A stretch of DNA of 64,000 nt from Streptomyces coeruleorubidus (GTDB lineage: Bacteria > Actinomycetota > Actinomycetes > Streptomycetales > Streptomycetaceae), in contig NZ_CP118527.1 of assembly GCF_028885415.1 (NCBI RefSeq), positions 8,556,001 through 8,620,000 of the forward strand, given 5' to 3'. Both the position numbers and the translations under genes were made by a program. The first letter of the stretch is position 1, and each line of letters opens with the position of its first letter. The notes beneath the pieces were generated by a model. The model had not been told where the DNA came from. It ran no database searches and was given only the letters and a program-made list of their open reading frames with translations. This document shows positions 1 to 10,909 of the stretch, piece after piece.

Positions 1-2107
<2,107 letters not shown>

Positions 2108-2273
2108 TCACGTCGTCACCTGTTCGTCCTACGGGATGCTCGATCGTGCGCGACCACCCTGACCTGCGGTCGGCGCAATCGTTCATCCTGCCGCATCCCG
2201 CACGGGGTTTCGTACCGGGGAACGGGCCAAGCCGGGGGAGTTCCGCCAGGGCACTGAGCGGCCTGTCGGGCGG

Positions 2274-3350
2274 TCAGATCACCTTCAGCCGTACCAGCGC
2301 GCCCAGCGTCAGCGCGCCGGGCAGCAGCGGCAGCCAGACCGTGATGACCCGGAAGGCCAGCACCACGGCCGTGGCCACCGCGGCCGGGCCGCCCGCCGCC
2401 ACCAGTGCCACGACCAGCGCCGCCTCCACCGAGCCGATCCCGCCCGGGGTGGGCACCAGCGCGACGGCGACCGTCGCCGCCAGGTAGGCCACCGCCATGT
2501 GCGCGGGCGGCACGTCCAGCCCCACCGCCCGGCCCACCAGCACCAGTACGGACGCCTGCAACGCGGGGAAGGCGAAGGCCCCGCCCCACAGGGCCAGGGC
2601 CCGGGCCGGGCGGGTGTGCACCGAGCGCGCCTCGCCGAGCGCCGTCCGCAGGAAGGACAGCACGGCCGAGCGCACCCGCCGGACCAGGGTCAGTACGGCC
2701 ACCGCGATGACGAGCACCACACCGGCACCGGCGAGCAGCGGGCCGAACGCCGTCTGAGGAACCAGCGTGCCGAGCCGCAGCGCGTCGGGGAACGCGACGA
2801 GCAGGGCACCCAACAGGGCCACCCGGCCGATGCTCTCCGCCAGCAGATACAGCGCGAGGGCGGCCGAGGAGCGGGCGAGCGGCAGCCCGCACACCGTCAT
2901 GAACCGCAGGTTGACCGCGCTCGCGCCCAGCCCCGTAGGCAGCAGGTGGTTGGCCGCGCCCGCCGCGAACTGCGTGGCGAGCAGCCGCCGTCGGGGCAGC
3001 CGCTCGACGACCGCCCCCTGCCGGGTGCAGGCGGCGGCGACCCAGGTCAGACAGGTCGCGCCCACCGCGGCCAGCAGCCATGGCCACTCGGCGTTGCCCA
3101 GATGCGCGAAGCCCTCGGCCAGCACCGACCGGTGCCGCACCGCGACCACGGTGACCAGCAGGAGCGGAAGCAGACACAGGATCTGACGCAGGCGGCGGAC
3201 CGGGACGCGACGGGGGAGTCGTCCCGGGCGGAGTTCGGGGAGTTGTACCGCTGTCACGTCCGCTGAGGCTTCCCACGCCCCGCCAACGGCGGGTTGCGGA
3301 TGTGCGGACGGCGTCTTACGTGCGGGGAGCGGCTGGGAGGAGAACGTCAT
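2274..3350 (-). CDS. YbhN/LPG-synthase transmembrane-like integral membrane protein
   Basis: This 358-residue protein has a proline/arginine-rich cytoplasmic N-terminus of about 55 residues, then eight or so hydrophobic helices. It carries the hallmark of the lysylphosphatidylglycerol-synthase TM (UPF0104/YbhN) family: LLPTGLGASAVNLRFM near residue 140 and PTPGGIGSVEAALVVALVA near residue 300. Proteins with this domain flip or transfer lipid-linked substrates, but stand-alone members like this one lack the aminoacyl-transferase domain and are mostly uncharacterised. It is divergent from the SoxR-controlled ABC gene, and their starts are 113 bases apart, so regulation could be shared; that is inference. 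Confidence 0.82.
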   Translation of the reverse strand: MTFSSQPLPARKTPSAHPQPAVGGAWEASADVTAVQLPELRPGRLPRRVPVRRLRQILCLLPLLLVTVVAVRHRSVLAEGFAHLGNAEWPWLLAAVGATCLTWVAAACTRQGAVVERLPRRRLLATQFAAGAANHLLPTGLGASAVNLRFMTVCGLPLARSSAALALYLLAESIGRVALLGALLVAFPDALRLGTLVPQTAFGPLLAGAGVVLVIAVAVLTLVRRVRSAVLSFLRTALGEARSVHTRPARALALWGGAFAFPALQASVLVLVGRAVGLDVPPAHMAVAYLAATVAVALVPTPGGIGSVEAALVVALVAAGGPAAVATAVVLAFRVITVWLPLLPGALTLGALVRLKVI

Positions 3351-3425
3351 CGGGGCCTTTGCGGGGGGACGGGGAGAGGGGGTTCGGGCCGATTGTGCGG
3401 GATGTCTGGGCGATGTGCGAGCGCC

Positions 3426-3456
3426 TTGACCTCAAGATTGCTTGAGGTTCTACGTT
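3426..3456 (+). promoter_or_regulatory. SoxR-type promoter: -35, palindromic SoxR box, -10
   Basis: TTGACC at 3426-3431 and TACGTT at 3451-3456 are separated by 19 bases, the over-long spacer typical of MerR-family promoters. The spacer overlaps the palindrome at 3429-3448, whose half-sites ACCTCAAG and CTTGAGGT are perfect inverted repeats around ATTG. This agrees with the known SoxR consensus (CCTCAAG..CTTGAGG). The predicted transcription start lies at about 3463, immediately at the ATG, so the transcript should be essentially leaderless. S. coelicolor SoxR is known to control an ABC-transporter gene in response to redox-active pigments such as actinorhodin. Confidence 0.88.
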
Positions 3457-3463
3457 TCCTCCC

Positions 3464-5356
3464 ATGAGTATGGAGACCACAGCGTGGACACAACTGCACA
3501 GCGTCATGAACGCCCAGGAGGAACGCCGCCCCTTCGCCCTCGCCACCCTGCGCCGCATCGGCGCGTTCGCCCGCCCGCACCGGCGTCGCATCGCCCTGTT
3601 CGTCCTGCTCGGCGTGGGAACCGCCCTGCTCGCCGTGGCGACCCCCGTCCTGGCCGGGAGCGTCGTCGACGCGATCGTCTCGGGCGGCACCGAGGACACC
3701 GTCGTACGCCTGTCCCTGCTCATCGCGCTGATCGCGGTGGCGGAGGCGGCACTCGGCATCCTCGGCCGCAGGCTCTCGGCGACCCTCGGCGAGCACCTCA
3801 TCCTCGATCTGCGGACCGCCGTCTTCGACCATGTACAGCGCATGCCGGTGGCGTTCTTCACACGCACTCGTACGGGCGCCCTCGTCTCCCGGCTCAACAA
3901 CGACGTCATCGGCGCCCAGCGCGCGTTCAGCAACACCCTGTCCGGAGTGGTCAGCAACCTCGTCACGCTGCTGCTCACGCTCGCCGTGATGCTCACGCTG
4001 TCCTGGCAGATCACCCTGCTCGCGTTGGTGCTGCTGCCGGTGTTCGTGATCCCGGCCCGGCGCATGGGCCGCCGTATGGCGCGCATGCAGCGGGAGGCCG
4101 CGACGCTGAACGCGGCCATGGGCACCCGCATGACCGAGCGCTTCTCCGCACCCGGCGCCACCCTGGTCAAGCTCTTCGGGCGTCCAGAGGAGGAGTCGGC
4201 GGAGTTCGCCGAACGCGCCCGCCGGGTCGCGGACATCGGCGTCCGGACGGCGACCGCCCAGGCCGCGTTCATCACCGCCCTCACCCTGGTCTCCGCCCTC
4301 GCCCTGGCCCTGGTCTACGGCCTCGGCGGCGCCCTCGCCCTGCGCGGCACGCTGGAGCCCGGCGCGGTCGTGTCGCTGGCGCTGCTCCTGACCCGGCTGT
4401 ACGCGCCGCTGACCGCGCTCGCCGGGGCACGGGTCGAGGTGATGAGCGCCCTGGTCAGCTTCGAGCGGGTCTTCGAGGTGCTCGACCTGAAGCCGCTCAT
4501 CGAGGAGAAGCCGGACGCGCGCAGGGTGCCCGACGGGCCCGTCGCGGTCGAGTTCGACGACGTCCGCTTCGGCTACCCCGCCGCCGACAAGGTCTCCCTG
4601 GCCTCCCTGGAGGAGGTCGCCACGCTCGACAAGCGGGGCGGTGACGAGGTCCTGCACGGCATCTCCTTCCGCGCCGAACCGGGCCAGACCGTGGCGCTCG
4701 TCGGCTCCTCCGGCGCGGGCAAGTCGACCGTCGCGGGGCTGCTGCCGCGCCTGTACGACGTCGACGGGGGCGCCGTACGCGTCGGCGGCGTCGACGTCCG
4801 CGACCTGAGCGCGCGGTCCCTGCGGGAGACCCTCGGCATGGTCACCCAGGACGGGCACCTCTTCCACGACACCGTCCGCGCCAACCTCCTCCTGGCCCGC
4901 CCCACGGCCACGGAGAGCGACCTGTGGGACGCCCTGCGCCGGGCCCGCCTCGACGACCTCGTACGGTCCCTGCCCGACGGCCTCGACACGGTGGTCGGCG
5001 AACGCGGCTACCGCCTGTCCGGCGGGGAACGCCAGCGCATGACCATCGCCCGGCTGCTGCTGGCCCGGCAGCGCGTCGTCATCCTCGACGAGGCCACCGC
5101 CCACCTCGACAACACCTCCGAGGCCGCCGTCCAGGAGGCACTCGCCGAAGCCCTCGAAGGCAGGACGGCGGTCGTCATCGCCCACCGGCTCTCCACGGTC
5201 CGGACGGCCGACCAGATCCTGGTCGTCGAAGCCGGCCGGATCGTGGAACGCGGCACGCACGAGGAACTCCTGGCGGCGGGGGAGCGGTACGCGGAGCTGT
5301 ACCGGAGCCAGTTCGGCGGGACGGAGAGCGCGGTCGTGGACGGGGCGGCCGCGTAA
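3464..5356 (+). CDS. ABC transporter half-exporter (fused permease and ATPase), predicted SoxR target
   Basis: The product is 630 residues. An exporter-type transmembrane domain spans about residues 30-310 with six helices, followed by an ATPase domain carrying an intact Walker A (GSSGAGKST), signature LSGGERQRMTIARL, Walker B VVILDEATAHLD and switch histidine in IAHRLS. All catalytic motifs are present, so a homodimer could work alone. There is an extra loop of about 20 residues (LASLEEVATLDKRGGDE) near the start of the ATPase domain. The start is set at 3464 because the -10 hexamer ends eight bases upstream, leaving no room for a leader. The likely role is export of a redox-active compound; this is inferred from the SoxR box. 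Confidence 0.9.
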   Translation: MSMETTAWTQLHSVMNAQEERRPFALATLRRIGAFARPHRRRIALFVLLGVGTALLAVATPVLAGSVVDAIVSGGTEDTVVRLSLLIALIAVAEAALGILGRRLSATLGEHLILDLRTAVFDHVQRMPVAFFTRTRTGALVSRLNNDVIGAQRAFSNTLSGVVSNLVTLLLTLAVMLTLSWQITLLALVLLPVFVIPARRMGRRMARMQREAATLNAAMGTRMTERFSAPGATLVKLFGRPEEESAEFAERARRVADIGVRTATAQAAFITALTLVSALALALVYGLGGALALRGTLEPGAVVSLALLLTRLYAPLTALAGARVEVMSALVSFERVFEVLDLKPLIEEKPDARRVPDGPVAVEFDDVRFGYPAADKVSLASLEEVATLDKRGGDEVLHGISFRAEPGQTVALVGSSGAGKSTVAGLLPRLYDVDGGAVRVGGVDVRDLSARSLRETLGMVTQDGHLFHDTVRANLLLARPTATESDLWDALRRARLDDLVRSLPDGLDTVVGERGYRLSGGERQRMTIARLLLARQRVVILDEATAHLDNTSEAAVQEALAEALEGRTAVVIAHRLSTVRTADQILVVEAGRIVERGTHEELLAAGERYAELYRSQFGGTESAVVDGAAA

Positions 5357-5416
5357 CACACCTGACCTGTGTGAACGCCTCCGGGCGCGCATCCGTACCC
5401 CTGACGAGTACTCCTG

Positions 5417-5434
5417 CCTGCCCGCGAGGGCAGG
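5417..5434. terminator. Short GC hairpin between ABC transporter and lipoprotein genes
   Basis: CCTGCCC and GGGCAGG pair perfectly around a GCGA tetraloop. It lies 60 bases after the ABC gene stop and 25 bases before the next start. There is no T-tract. It may be a weak terminator or a structured leader of the lipoprotein mRNA. Confidence 0.35.
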
Positions 5435-5458
5435 ACGGTTCGCACCCGGAGAGGCGAC

Positions 5459-5965
5459 GTGTCCCGGCAGCAACCCCCCGCACGATCCAACCGCCGGTCC
5501 CTGTCCCGCGCCCACCGGCTGGGCGCCGCCGCGCCGGCCGCCGCGCTGGTCGTCCTTCCCCTGGTCGCCGCCTGCGGCGGCGGTGACGACGACAAGCCGG
5601 CCGCCGGCGGCAGGACGGCGGCGCCGAGCGCGTCCGCCGCTCCCGCCGCCGGCGTCGTCGCGCCGGCGAAGGTGGAGGTGATCGCCGGCCTGACGGGCTG
5701 CCAGGTGAAGATCCGCACCGAGGCGGAGGAGCTGCGCGAGGGTGTGTGCCACACGAAGAAGGGTGACTACCTCATCACCACCTTCCCCGAGGAGAAGCTC
5801 AAGGAGACCTGGCCGGAGTCGGCCAGCGTGTACGGGGGCAAGTACCTCGTCGGCATGCGCTGGGTCGTCAGCGCCAAGCCGCAGATGCTCGAACCGCTCC
5901 GCGCGAAACTCGGCGGCACCGTCCGGGAGCTGCGGGGCGTCGGCCCCGGCGCGGACGCCTCCTGA
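5459..5965 (+). CDS. Small secreted lipoprotein, unknown function
   Basis: This 168-residue protein starts at a GTG with the Shine-Dalgarno GGAGAGG just upstream. The N-terminus is arginine-rich, followed by a hydrophobic segment and a lipobox ending LVAAC at about residue 39, so it should be lipid-anchored outside the membrane. An Ala/Ser/Pro-rich linker follows. The globular part has two cysteines (TGCQVKI and REGVCHT) that could form a disulfide. I do not recognise the domain. It ends three bases from the convergent TctC gene. Codon use is native. Confidence 0.8.
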   Translation: MSRQQPPARSNRRSLSRAHRLGAAAPAAALVVLPLVAACGGGDDDKPAAGGRTAAPSASAAPAAGVVAPAKVEVIAGLTGCQVKIRTEAEELREGVCHTKKGDYLITTFPEEKLKETWPESASVYGGKYLVGMRWVVSAKPQMLEPLRAKLGGTVRELRGVGPGADAS

Positions 5966-5967
5966 CG

Positions 5968-6951
5968 TCACTGCGGTCCGAGCCGGCGGACGAGAGCGGC
6001 GACCTGCTCGTCCTGCCGGGCCAGGTACGACTCGAAGGCACGGCCGGTGGCGAACACGTCTCTCCAGCCGTGCCGGCGCAGCTCGGCCCGCCACTGGCGG
6101 GAGTCGTGCAGCTCGGTCAGCGCCTCGACCCAGCGCCGCCGGTCGGTGTCGCTGATGCCGGGCGGGGCCACGATGCCCCGCCAGTTGTCGAAGACCAGGT
6201 CGATCCCCGAGGACTGCAGGGTCGGGACACCCGGCAGGACACCGACCGGCCGCTCGCCGGTGACGGCCAGGACCCGCAGCCGCCCGGCGCGGATCTGGTC
6301 GAGGAACTCGCCGAACCCGCTCGTGGCGACGTCGACCCTGCCGTCGAGCAGCGCGGGCAGCAGCTCACCGCCCCCACCGTCGTACGGCACGTACGCGACC
6401 TTCCTCGGGTCGATGCCGACCGTCTGCGCCAGCCGCATCGGCAGCAGATGGTCGGGACCGCCGACGGAGGAACCGCCACCCACCCCGAGGCTTCCGGGAT
6501 CCTTGCGCCAGGCGGCCACCAGCGCGCCGATCGTCCGGTACGGCGAGTCCTGCCGGACGACGATCGCGCCGGCCTCTTCGACGAGGCGTGCGATCGGGGT
6601 GGTCTCGGTGACGGTCACCCTCGACCCCGCCGCGTGCGCGGCGCCCACGACTCCGAGGCCCATCTGGAGGGCGAGATCGCCGTTGCCCCTCTCGTCGGCG
6701 AGGCGCTGCAGGCCCACCGTGCCCCCGGCGCCGGGCAGATTGAACACCTGCACGTCCGTGGCGATCCCGGCCTCCTCCATCACCCGGGCCGCGGTACGGG
6801 CCGTGGTGTCGTAGCCGCCGCCAGGGGTGTTGGGCACCATGAGCCGCAGGTCCCGCGCCGGCCCGTCGCCGGGCCACCCACCGCACGCGCCGGCCGCCAG
6901 CAGGGTCAGGGCGGACAAGGCACCGAGTAAGGCGCGTGCGGGGCCTCTCAT
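5968..6951 (-). CDS. TctC/Bug-family tricarboxylate-binding lipoprotein
   Basis: This 327-residue protein has a signal peptide and lipobox (LAAGAC near residue 23). The mature part follows the Bug/TctC family: VPNTPGGGYDTTAR is the ligand-loop motif, and PGAGGTVGLQRLA and GGSSVGGPDHLL follow. These proteins capture carboxylates (citrate, tricarballylate and relatives) for the TctAB membrane pair. No tctA or tctB homologue is visible in the window, so this receptor is an orphan. It is divergent from a CitA-like sensor kinase with about 97 bases between starts, so it could be the regulated output or a co-receptor of that system; that link is inferred from position. Confidence 0.88.
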   Translation of the reverse strand: MRGPARALLGALSALTLLAAGACGGWPGDGPARDLRLMVPNTPGGGYDTTARTAARVMEEAGIATDVQVFNLPGAGGTVGLQRLADERGNGDLALQMGLGVVGAAHAAGSRVTVTETTPIARLVEEAGAIVVRQDSPYRTIGALVAAWRKDPGSLGVGGGSSVGGPDHLLPMRLAQTVGIDPRKVAYVPYDGGGGELLPALLDGRVDVATSGFGEFLDQIRAGRLRVLAVTGERPVGVLPGVPTLQSSGIDLVFDNWRGIVAPPGISDTDRRRWVEALTELHDSRQWRAELRRHGWRDVFATGRAFESYLARQDEQVAALVRRLGPQ

Positions 6952-7048
6952 GACACCTCACTTCCGGTTTTCCCGGGCCGGCGTCATGATTGTGCGACTC
7001 GGCACACGAGCCGCCCCACCTGTGTCGGCATTGAAGATTGAGTTCATT

Positions 7049-8680
7049 GTGGTCGCCACCTTTCGTCGCCATTCGCTCGCGGGCGAGATGCTGGTGCTCC
7101 AGCTCGCCATCGTCGTGGTGGTGCTGCTGGCGGTCGCCGCGGTCTCGCTCGCCCAGTCGCAGGCCACCTTCAACCGCGTCGAGGGACGCCGGGTGAGCGC
7201 GCTGGCCGAACAGCTGGCCGCCAACCCCCTGGTGCGCAGCCAGCTGGTGCGTCCCGTGCCCGGGGAGACGCTCGCCCCGCTGGTGCACGCCACGCAGGCG
7301 CACTCCGGAGTGACCTCGGTGACGGTGGCCGACGCCTCCGGCCGTATCGTCAGCTCCACGAATCCCACGGTGGTCGGCGAGTGGCTGCCCCTGGGGCAGG
7401 GCAGCCACCGGGCGCGGGGCTGGGCGGGGCAGCTGACGCTGGACGGCAACCGCGAGCTGGCCGCCCAGGTCCCCGTCCTCGGGGCGACCGAGGAGAACCT
7501 CGGCCGGATCCTCGGCACGGTGATGATCGGCGAAGCCGATCCGACCGTCTGGCAGCGGCTCAGCGGCGCCTCCTCGTACCTGCTCGCCTATCTGGGCATC
7601 GCCAGCGGGCTCGGCGTGGCCGGCTCCTGGCTGCTCGCGCGGCGCGTGAAGCGGCAGACCCTCGGGCTGGAGCCGGGCGAGATCGCGGGACTCGCCGAGC
7701 ACCGGGAGGCGATGCTGTACGGCATCGCCGAGGGCGTGATCGCCCTGGACCCGCAGCACCGGCTCACCCTCGTCAACGACATGGGCCGCCGCCTGCTCGA
7801 CCTGCCCGAGGACTGCGTCGGCCAGAGCCTGGACGGCCTGGGCATCGACGGACGGCTGCGCGACGTGCTGGCCGGGACCACCGCCGCCGACAAGCGGGAC
7901 GAGGTCGTCGTCCGCCACGGCCGGGTCCTGGTGATGAACCGGATGACCGTCACCAAGGACGGCCGGCTCCTCGGCTCGGTCACCACCCTGCGCGATCGCA
8001 CCGAACTGGCCCGGCTGGAGCGGGAGATCGGCTCCTTCCGCAGCTCCTCGGAGCTGCTGCGGGCGCAGGCGCACGAGTTCGCCAACCAGCTGCACACCAT
8101 CTCCGGGCTGATCCAGATCGGCGAGCAGGACGAAGTCGTGCGCTACATCCGCGCGTTGAACCAGCACCGCCAGTCCCTGGACGTCACCCTCAGCCGCCGC
8201 GTCCGGGACACGGCGGTGGCCGCGCTGCTGATGGCGAAGGCGTCCCTGGCGGCCGAACGGAAGGTCAGCCTGCGCATCTCGGACGACACCGCGCTGGAGC
8301 GGCTGGCCGCGCAGGACGCCGCCGACGTGGCGACCGTGGTGGGCAACCTCGTGGACAACGCCGTCGACGCCGCGGCGCCCGACGGGGAACGGTGGGTCGA
8401 GGTGGCGTTGCGGCAGGACGCCTCCAGCGTGGAGATCGTGGTCCGCGACTCGGGGCCGGGCGTGGCTCCCGAACTGGCCCGCGAGGTGTTCTCCCACGGC
8501 TTCACCACCAAGGCCGCGCGGGAGGGCGAGCGCGGCATCGGACTGGCCCTGACCAAGCTGGTCTGTGAACGGCACGGGGGAGAGATCTCGGTGGCCAACA
8601 CCCCCGACGGGGCCGTGTTCACCGCACGCATGACCGTCAGCCACCTCGCCGAAGCGGTGGCGGAAGGAGCGGCCCCATGA
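7049..8680 (+). CDS. CitA/DcuS-type sensor histidine kinase
   Basis: Architecture over about 543 residues: a first membrane helix (LVLQLAIVVVVLLAVAAVSL), an extracellular sensor of the CitA/sCache type with VTVADASGRIVSSTNPTVVG, a second membrane helix near residues 180-200, a cytoplasmic PAS domain (GIAEGVIALDPQHRLTLVN), then the kinase core. The phospho-acceptor is in LRAQAHEFANQLHTISGLIQ, typical of this family. The N box is NLVDNAVDAA and the G boxes are DSGPGV and GERGIGLAL. The family senses extracytoplasmic citrate or C4-dicarboxylates. The start is uncertain: GTG 7049 is chosen to keep the first helix near the N-terminus; TTG 7031 and ATG 7088 are alternatives. It is coupled to the regulator gene by an ATGA overlap. 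Confidence 0.88.
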   Translation: MVATFRRHSLAGEMLVLQLAIVVVVLLAVAAVSLAQSQATFNRVEGRRVSALAEQLAANPLVRSQLVRPVPGETLAPLVHATQAHSGVTSVTVADASGRIVSSTNPTVVGEWLPLGQGSHRARGWAGQLTLDGNRELAAQVPVLGATEENLGRILGTVMIGEADPTVWQRLSGASSYLLAYLGIASGLGVAGSWLLARRVKRQTLGLEPGEIAGLAEHREAMLYGIAEGVIALDPQHRLTLVNDMGRRLLDLPEDCVGQSLDGLGIDGRLRDVLAGTTAADKRDEVVVRHGRVLVMNRMTVTKDGRLLGSVTTLRDRTELARLEREIGSFRSSSELLRAQAHEFANQLHTISGLIQIGEQDEVVRYIRALNQHRQSLDVTLSRRVRDTAVAALLMAKASLAAERKVSLRISDDTALERLAAQDAADVATVVGNLVDNAVDAAAPDGERWVEVALRQDASSVEIVVRDSGPGVAPELAREVFSHGFTTKAAREGERGIGLALTKLVCERHGGEISVANTPDGAVFTARMTVSHLAEAVAEGAAP

Positions 8681-9396
8681 CCGGAGCGCGCGACATGACC
8701 GGAACGCACGACAAGGCGGGCACGATCGACGTCCTCGTGGTCGACGACGACTTCATGGTGGCCCGGGTCCACCGCGCGTTCGTCGAACGCGTCGAGCCGT
8801 TCCGGGTCGTCGGCGTCGCCCACACCGGCGGACAGGCGATCGAAGCCGTGGACGAACTGCGCCCCGACCTCGTCCTGCTCGACCTGTATCTCCCCGACCT
8901 CTTCGGCCTCGACGTCATCCCGCGGCTGCGCACCGCAGGCCACGACTGCGACGTCATGGTCATCAGCGCCGCGCAGGAGGCCGACGCGGTCCGCGGCGCC
9001 GTCCGGCAGGGGGTCGTCGACTACCTCCTGAAACCCTTCGACTTCGAGGACCTGCGCTCCCGGCTGGAGCGCTACGCCGCCCAGCGGGGCCGGCTGCTCA
9101 CCGCGGTGGTGCGGGGCCAGGCCGACATCGACCGGGTCCTGGCCGGAGCGGGCGTCCCCGCACCGGCCCCCGCGCTGCCCAAGGGCATGAGCGTGGAGAC
9201 CGCCGAACTCGTCGAGCGGGCCCTGCGCGAGGCGGACGGCACCCTGTCCGCGTCCGAGTGCGCCGCGCTGACCGGCGTGTCCCGGGTGAGCGCCCGCCGT
9301 TACCTGGAGTACTTCCACGGCACCGGCAGCGCGGAGGTGTCCCTGCGCTACGGCGTCGCCGGCCGGCCCGAACGACGGTACGCCTGGCGGGCGTGA
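8677..9396 (+). CDS. CitB/DcuR-type response regulator
   Basis: This 239-residue partner of the preceding kinase begins inside its stop region (ATGA) with GGAAGGAG upstream. The receiver domain (about residues 15-135) has the acidic pocket VVDDD, the phospho-acceptor Asp in LVLLDLYLPD, and the conserved Lys in DYLLKPF. A linker follows, then a C-terminal helix-turn-helix (LSASECAALTGVSRVSARRYLEYF) of the kind found in CitB/DcuR regulators. It should activate carboxylate-uptake genes when phosphorylated. The divergent TctC gene is the nearest candidate target; no direct repeat operator is evident by eye. Confidence 0.9.
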   Translation: MTGARDMTGTHDKAGTIDVLVVDDDFMVARVHRAFVERVEPFRVVGVAHTGGQAIEAVDELRPDLVLLDLYLPDLFGLDVIPRLRTAGHDCDVMVISAAQEADAVRGAVRQGVVDYLLKPFDFEDLRSRLERYAAQRGRLLTAVVRGQADIDRVLAGAGVPAPAPALPKGMSVETAELVERALREADGTLSASECAALTGVSRVSARRYLEYFHGTGSAEVSLRYGVAGRPERRYAWRA

Positions 9397-9405
9397 CTCC
9401 CCTGC

Positions 9406-9687
9406 CTACGGCAGGCCGTTGCCCTGCTGAGGGTCGGGCGCCCGCAAGGGGGAAGGCGCGGGCGCCGGGACGGAGACCGTCGAGGCGTCCGGCTTCTGCG
9501 TCGTGTCCTGCGCGATCCTCACGGTGTACAGGCCCGGACTCTGGTCACGCCACTGCTCGGATTCCGGTCCGACGGCGGTCGCGGCGGTCAGCGGGAGCAC
9601 CACGGCCCCGGTGAGCGCCAGTACCCAGCCGAGGACGGGGCTCAGGAATGCGCCGGCAGTCCGGTGGTAGGTGTCGTGGTAGGCCAA
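9406..9687 (-). CDS. Small single-pass membrane or secreted protein, unknown
   Basis: This 93-residue product has one hydrophobic segment (about residues 13-37, PVLGWVLALTGAVVLPLTAATAV), then a polar region ending in a Pro/Ala-rich tail. The start is a TTG at 9687 with GGGA six bases upstream. Third-position G/C is high in this frame, which supports coding. No family is recognised. It is convergent with the response regulator (ten bases apart). Confidence 0.6.
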   Translation of the reverse strand: MAYHDTYHRTAGAFLSPVLGWVLALTGAVVLPLTAATAVGPESEQWRDQSPGLYTVRIAQDTTQKPDASTVSVPAPAPSPLRAPDPQQGNGLP

Positions 9688-9821
9688 CTGTCGTCCCGGT
9701 GGTTCGACTTGACGTCATGTACTGCCCCCATGGACTCAACTGTCGCAGCTGCCGCCGGCAAAGGGAATCTTGAAACTTAAAGCCCCACGCGCTGCACAGA
9801 AGTTTCACAGTCGGCCCTTGG

Positions 9822-10769
9822 TCAGGGCTGGTCGGTCAGGTAGCCGCCCATGGCGGTGAAGTACTCGGTCGCGGGCAGCTCCCGGCCGTCCTCGGTCCGT
9901 ACGCGCGTGATGGCCAGGCCGTGGTTGCGGCCGGTACGGGCGTCGGCGCCGGCGACGATCACCACGCCCTCGCCCTCGCGGTAGAAGATGCGTCCGGGCG
10001 TGCCGCCGTACCGGCCCTCGGAGACGACGGCGGCGAGGACCTCCAGTCGCTTGCCCTTGTGGAAGGTGAACGCGCTGGGGTACGGCTCGGACTGGGCGCG
10101 GACCAGGCGCTCCAGGTCCTCGGCCGGCCAGGTCCAGTCGATGCGGCTGTCCTCGATGGACCGCTTGTGGAAGAAGCTGGCCCGGGAGCGGTCCTGCTTG
10201 GTGAACTCCGTCTGTCCGGAGGCGATGAGGTCGAGCGCGCCGATGGTGACCGGGGCGATGAGGTCGACGGTCTTGTGGAACAGGTCGGTCGCCGTGTCCG
10301 CCGGCCCGACCGCCACCGCCTCCTGCCGCACGATGTCGCCGGCGTCGAGTTCGTCGTTCATCATGTGCGCGGTGACGCCGACTTCGGGCTCGCCGTTGAT
10401 CAGCGCCCAGATCAGCGGGGAGAAGCCGGCGTACTTCGGCAGCAGCGAGTCGTGCACGTTCAGTGTGCCGTGGCGCGGCAGGTCGAAGATGCGCGGCGGA
10501 ATCCACGTACGCCAGTTGTTGGCCACGATGATGTCCGGGTCGGCTTCCTTGAGGCGCTCGAACAGCTCGTCATCGTCAGGGCGGTTGCGGATCACGACCG
10601 GTACGCCGTGCTCCTCGGCGAGGTCGGCGACCGAGTCGCTCCAGATCTTCTCGTACGCGTGCTCGCTCTTGGGGTGCGTCACGACCAGGACCACGTCGTG
10701 CTCGGAGTCCAGGAGGGCTTGGAGGGTGCGGTGCCCCCAGGTCTGGTAACCGAACATGACGACCCGCAT
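9822..10769 (-). CDS. cchA: CchA, N5-hydroxyornithine formyltransferase
   Basis: This 315-residue enzyme of the methionyl-tRNA/UDP-ArnA formyltransferase fold transfers a formyl group from N10-formyl-tetrahydrofolate to N5-hydroxyornithine, making the hydroxamate used in coelichelin. The catalytic triad motif is visible: NVHDSLLPKYAGFSP (His), WALINGEPEVGVTAHMM, and DELDAGDIV (Asp). The C-terminal OB-like domain follows. The ATG at 10769 (MRVVMFGYQ) is preferred over an upstream in-frame start because AGGAGG sits directly upstream. It is divergent from cchB, with iron boxes between them. Confidence 0.93.
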   Translation of the reverse strand: MRVVMFGYQTWGHRTLQALLDSEHDVVLVVTHPKSEHAYEKIWSDSVADLAEEHGVPVVIRNRPDDDELFERLKEADPDIIVANNWRTWIPPRIFDLPRHGTLNVHDSLLPKYAGFSPLIWALINGEPEVGVTAHMMNDELDAGDIVRQEAVAVGPADTATDLFHKTVDLIAPVTIGALDLIASGQTEFTKQDRSRASFFHKRSIEDSRIDWTWPAEDLERLVRAQSEPYPSAFTFHKGKRLEVLAAVVSEGRYGGTPGRIFYREGEGVVIVAGADARTGRNHGLAITRVRTEDGRELPATEYFTAMGGYLTDQP

Positions 10770-10806
10770 AGGGTTCCTCCTCGAAGCAGGGAATGGCCGT
10801 GGCCAG

Positions 10807-10825
10807 TAAAGCAAGGCTTACCTAA
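10807..10825 (-). promoter_or_regulatory. Iron box (DmdR1/IdeR) upstream of cchA
   Basis: The plus strand reads TAAAGCAAGGCTTACCTAA, 14 of 19 matches by my count to the palindrome TTAGGTTAGGCTAACCTAA. It lies about 38 bases upstream of the cchA start. DmdR1/IdeR proteins bind such sites when loaded with Fe2+ and repress siderophore genes. Confidence 0.75.
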
Positions 10826-10909
10826 GTGGTCAACGGGGCCGCTCTGCGCGCGTGTTGGGCGTCCATCCCCGCTCGCGTGTCCGTTTTGTCTATGGACAGC
10901 CTCGCGGGA

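Noticed and set aside
3347..6094. A 915-residue minus-strand frame across the ABC transporter and lipoprotein genes
   Set aside because: It overlaps two well-supported plus-strand genes, has repetitive Arg/Gly/Asp-rich composition and no recognisable motif; it is a codon-bias shadow.
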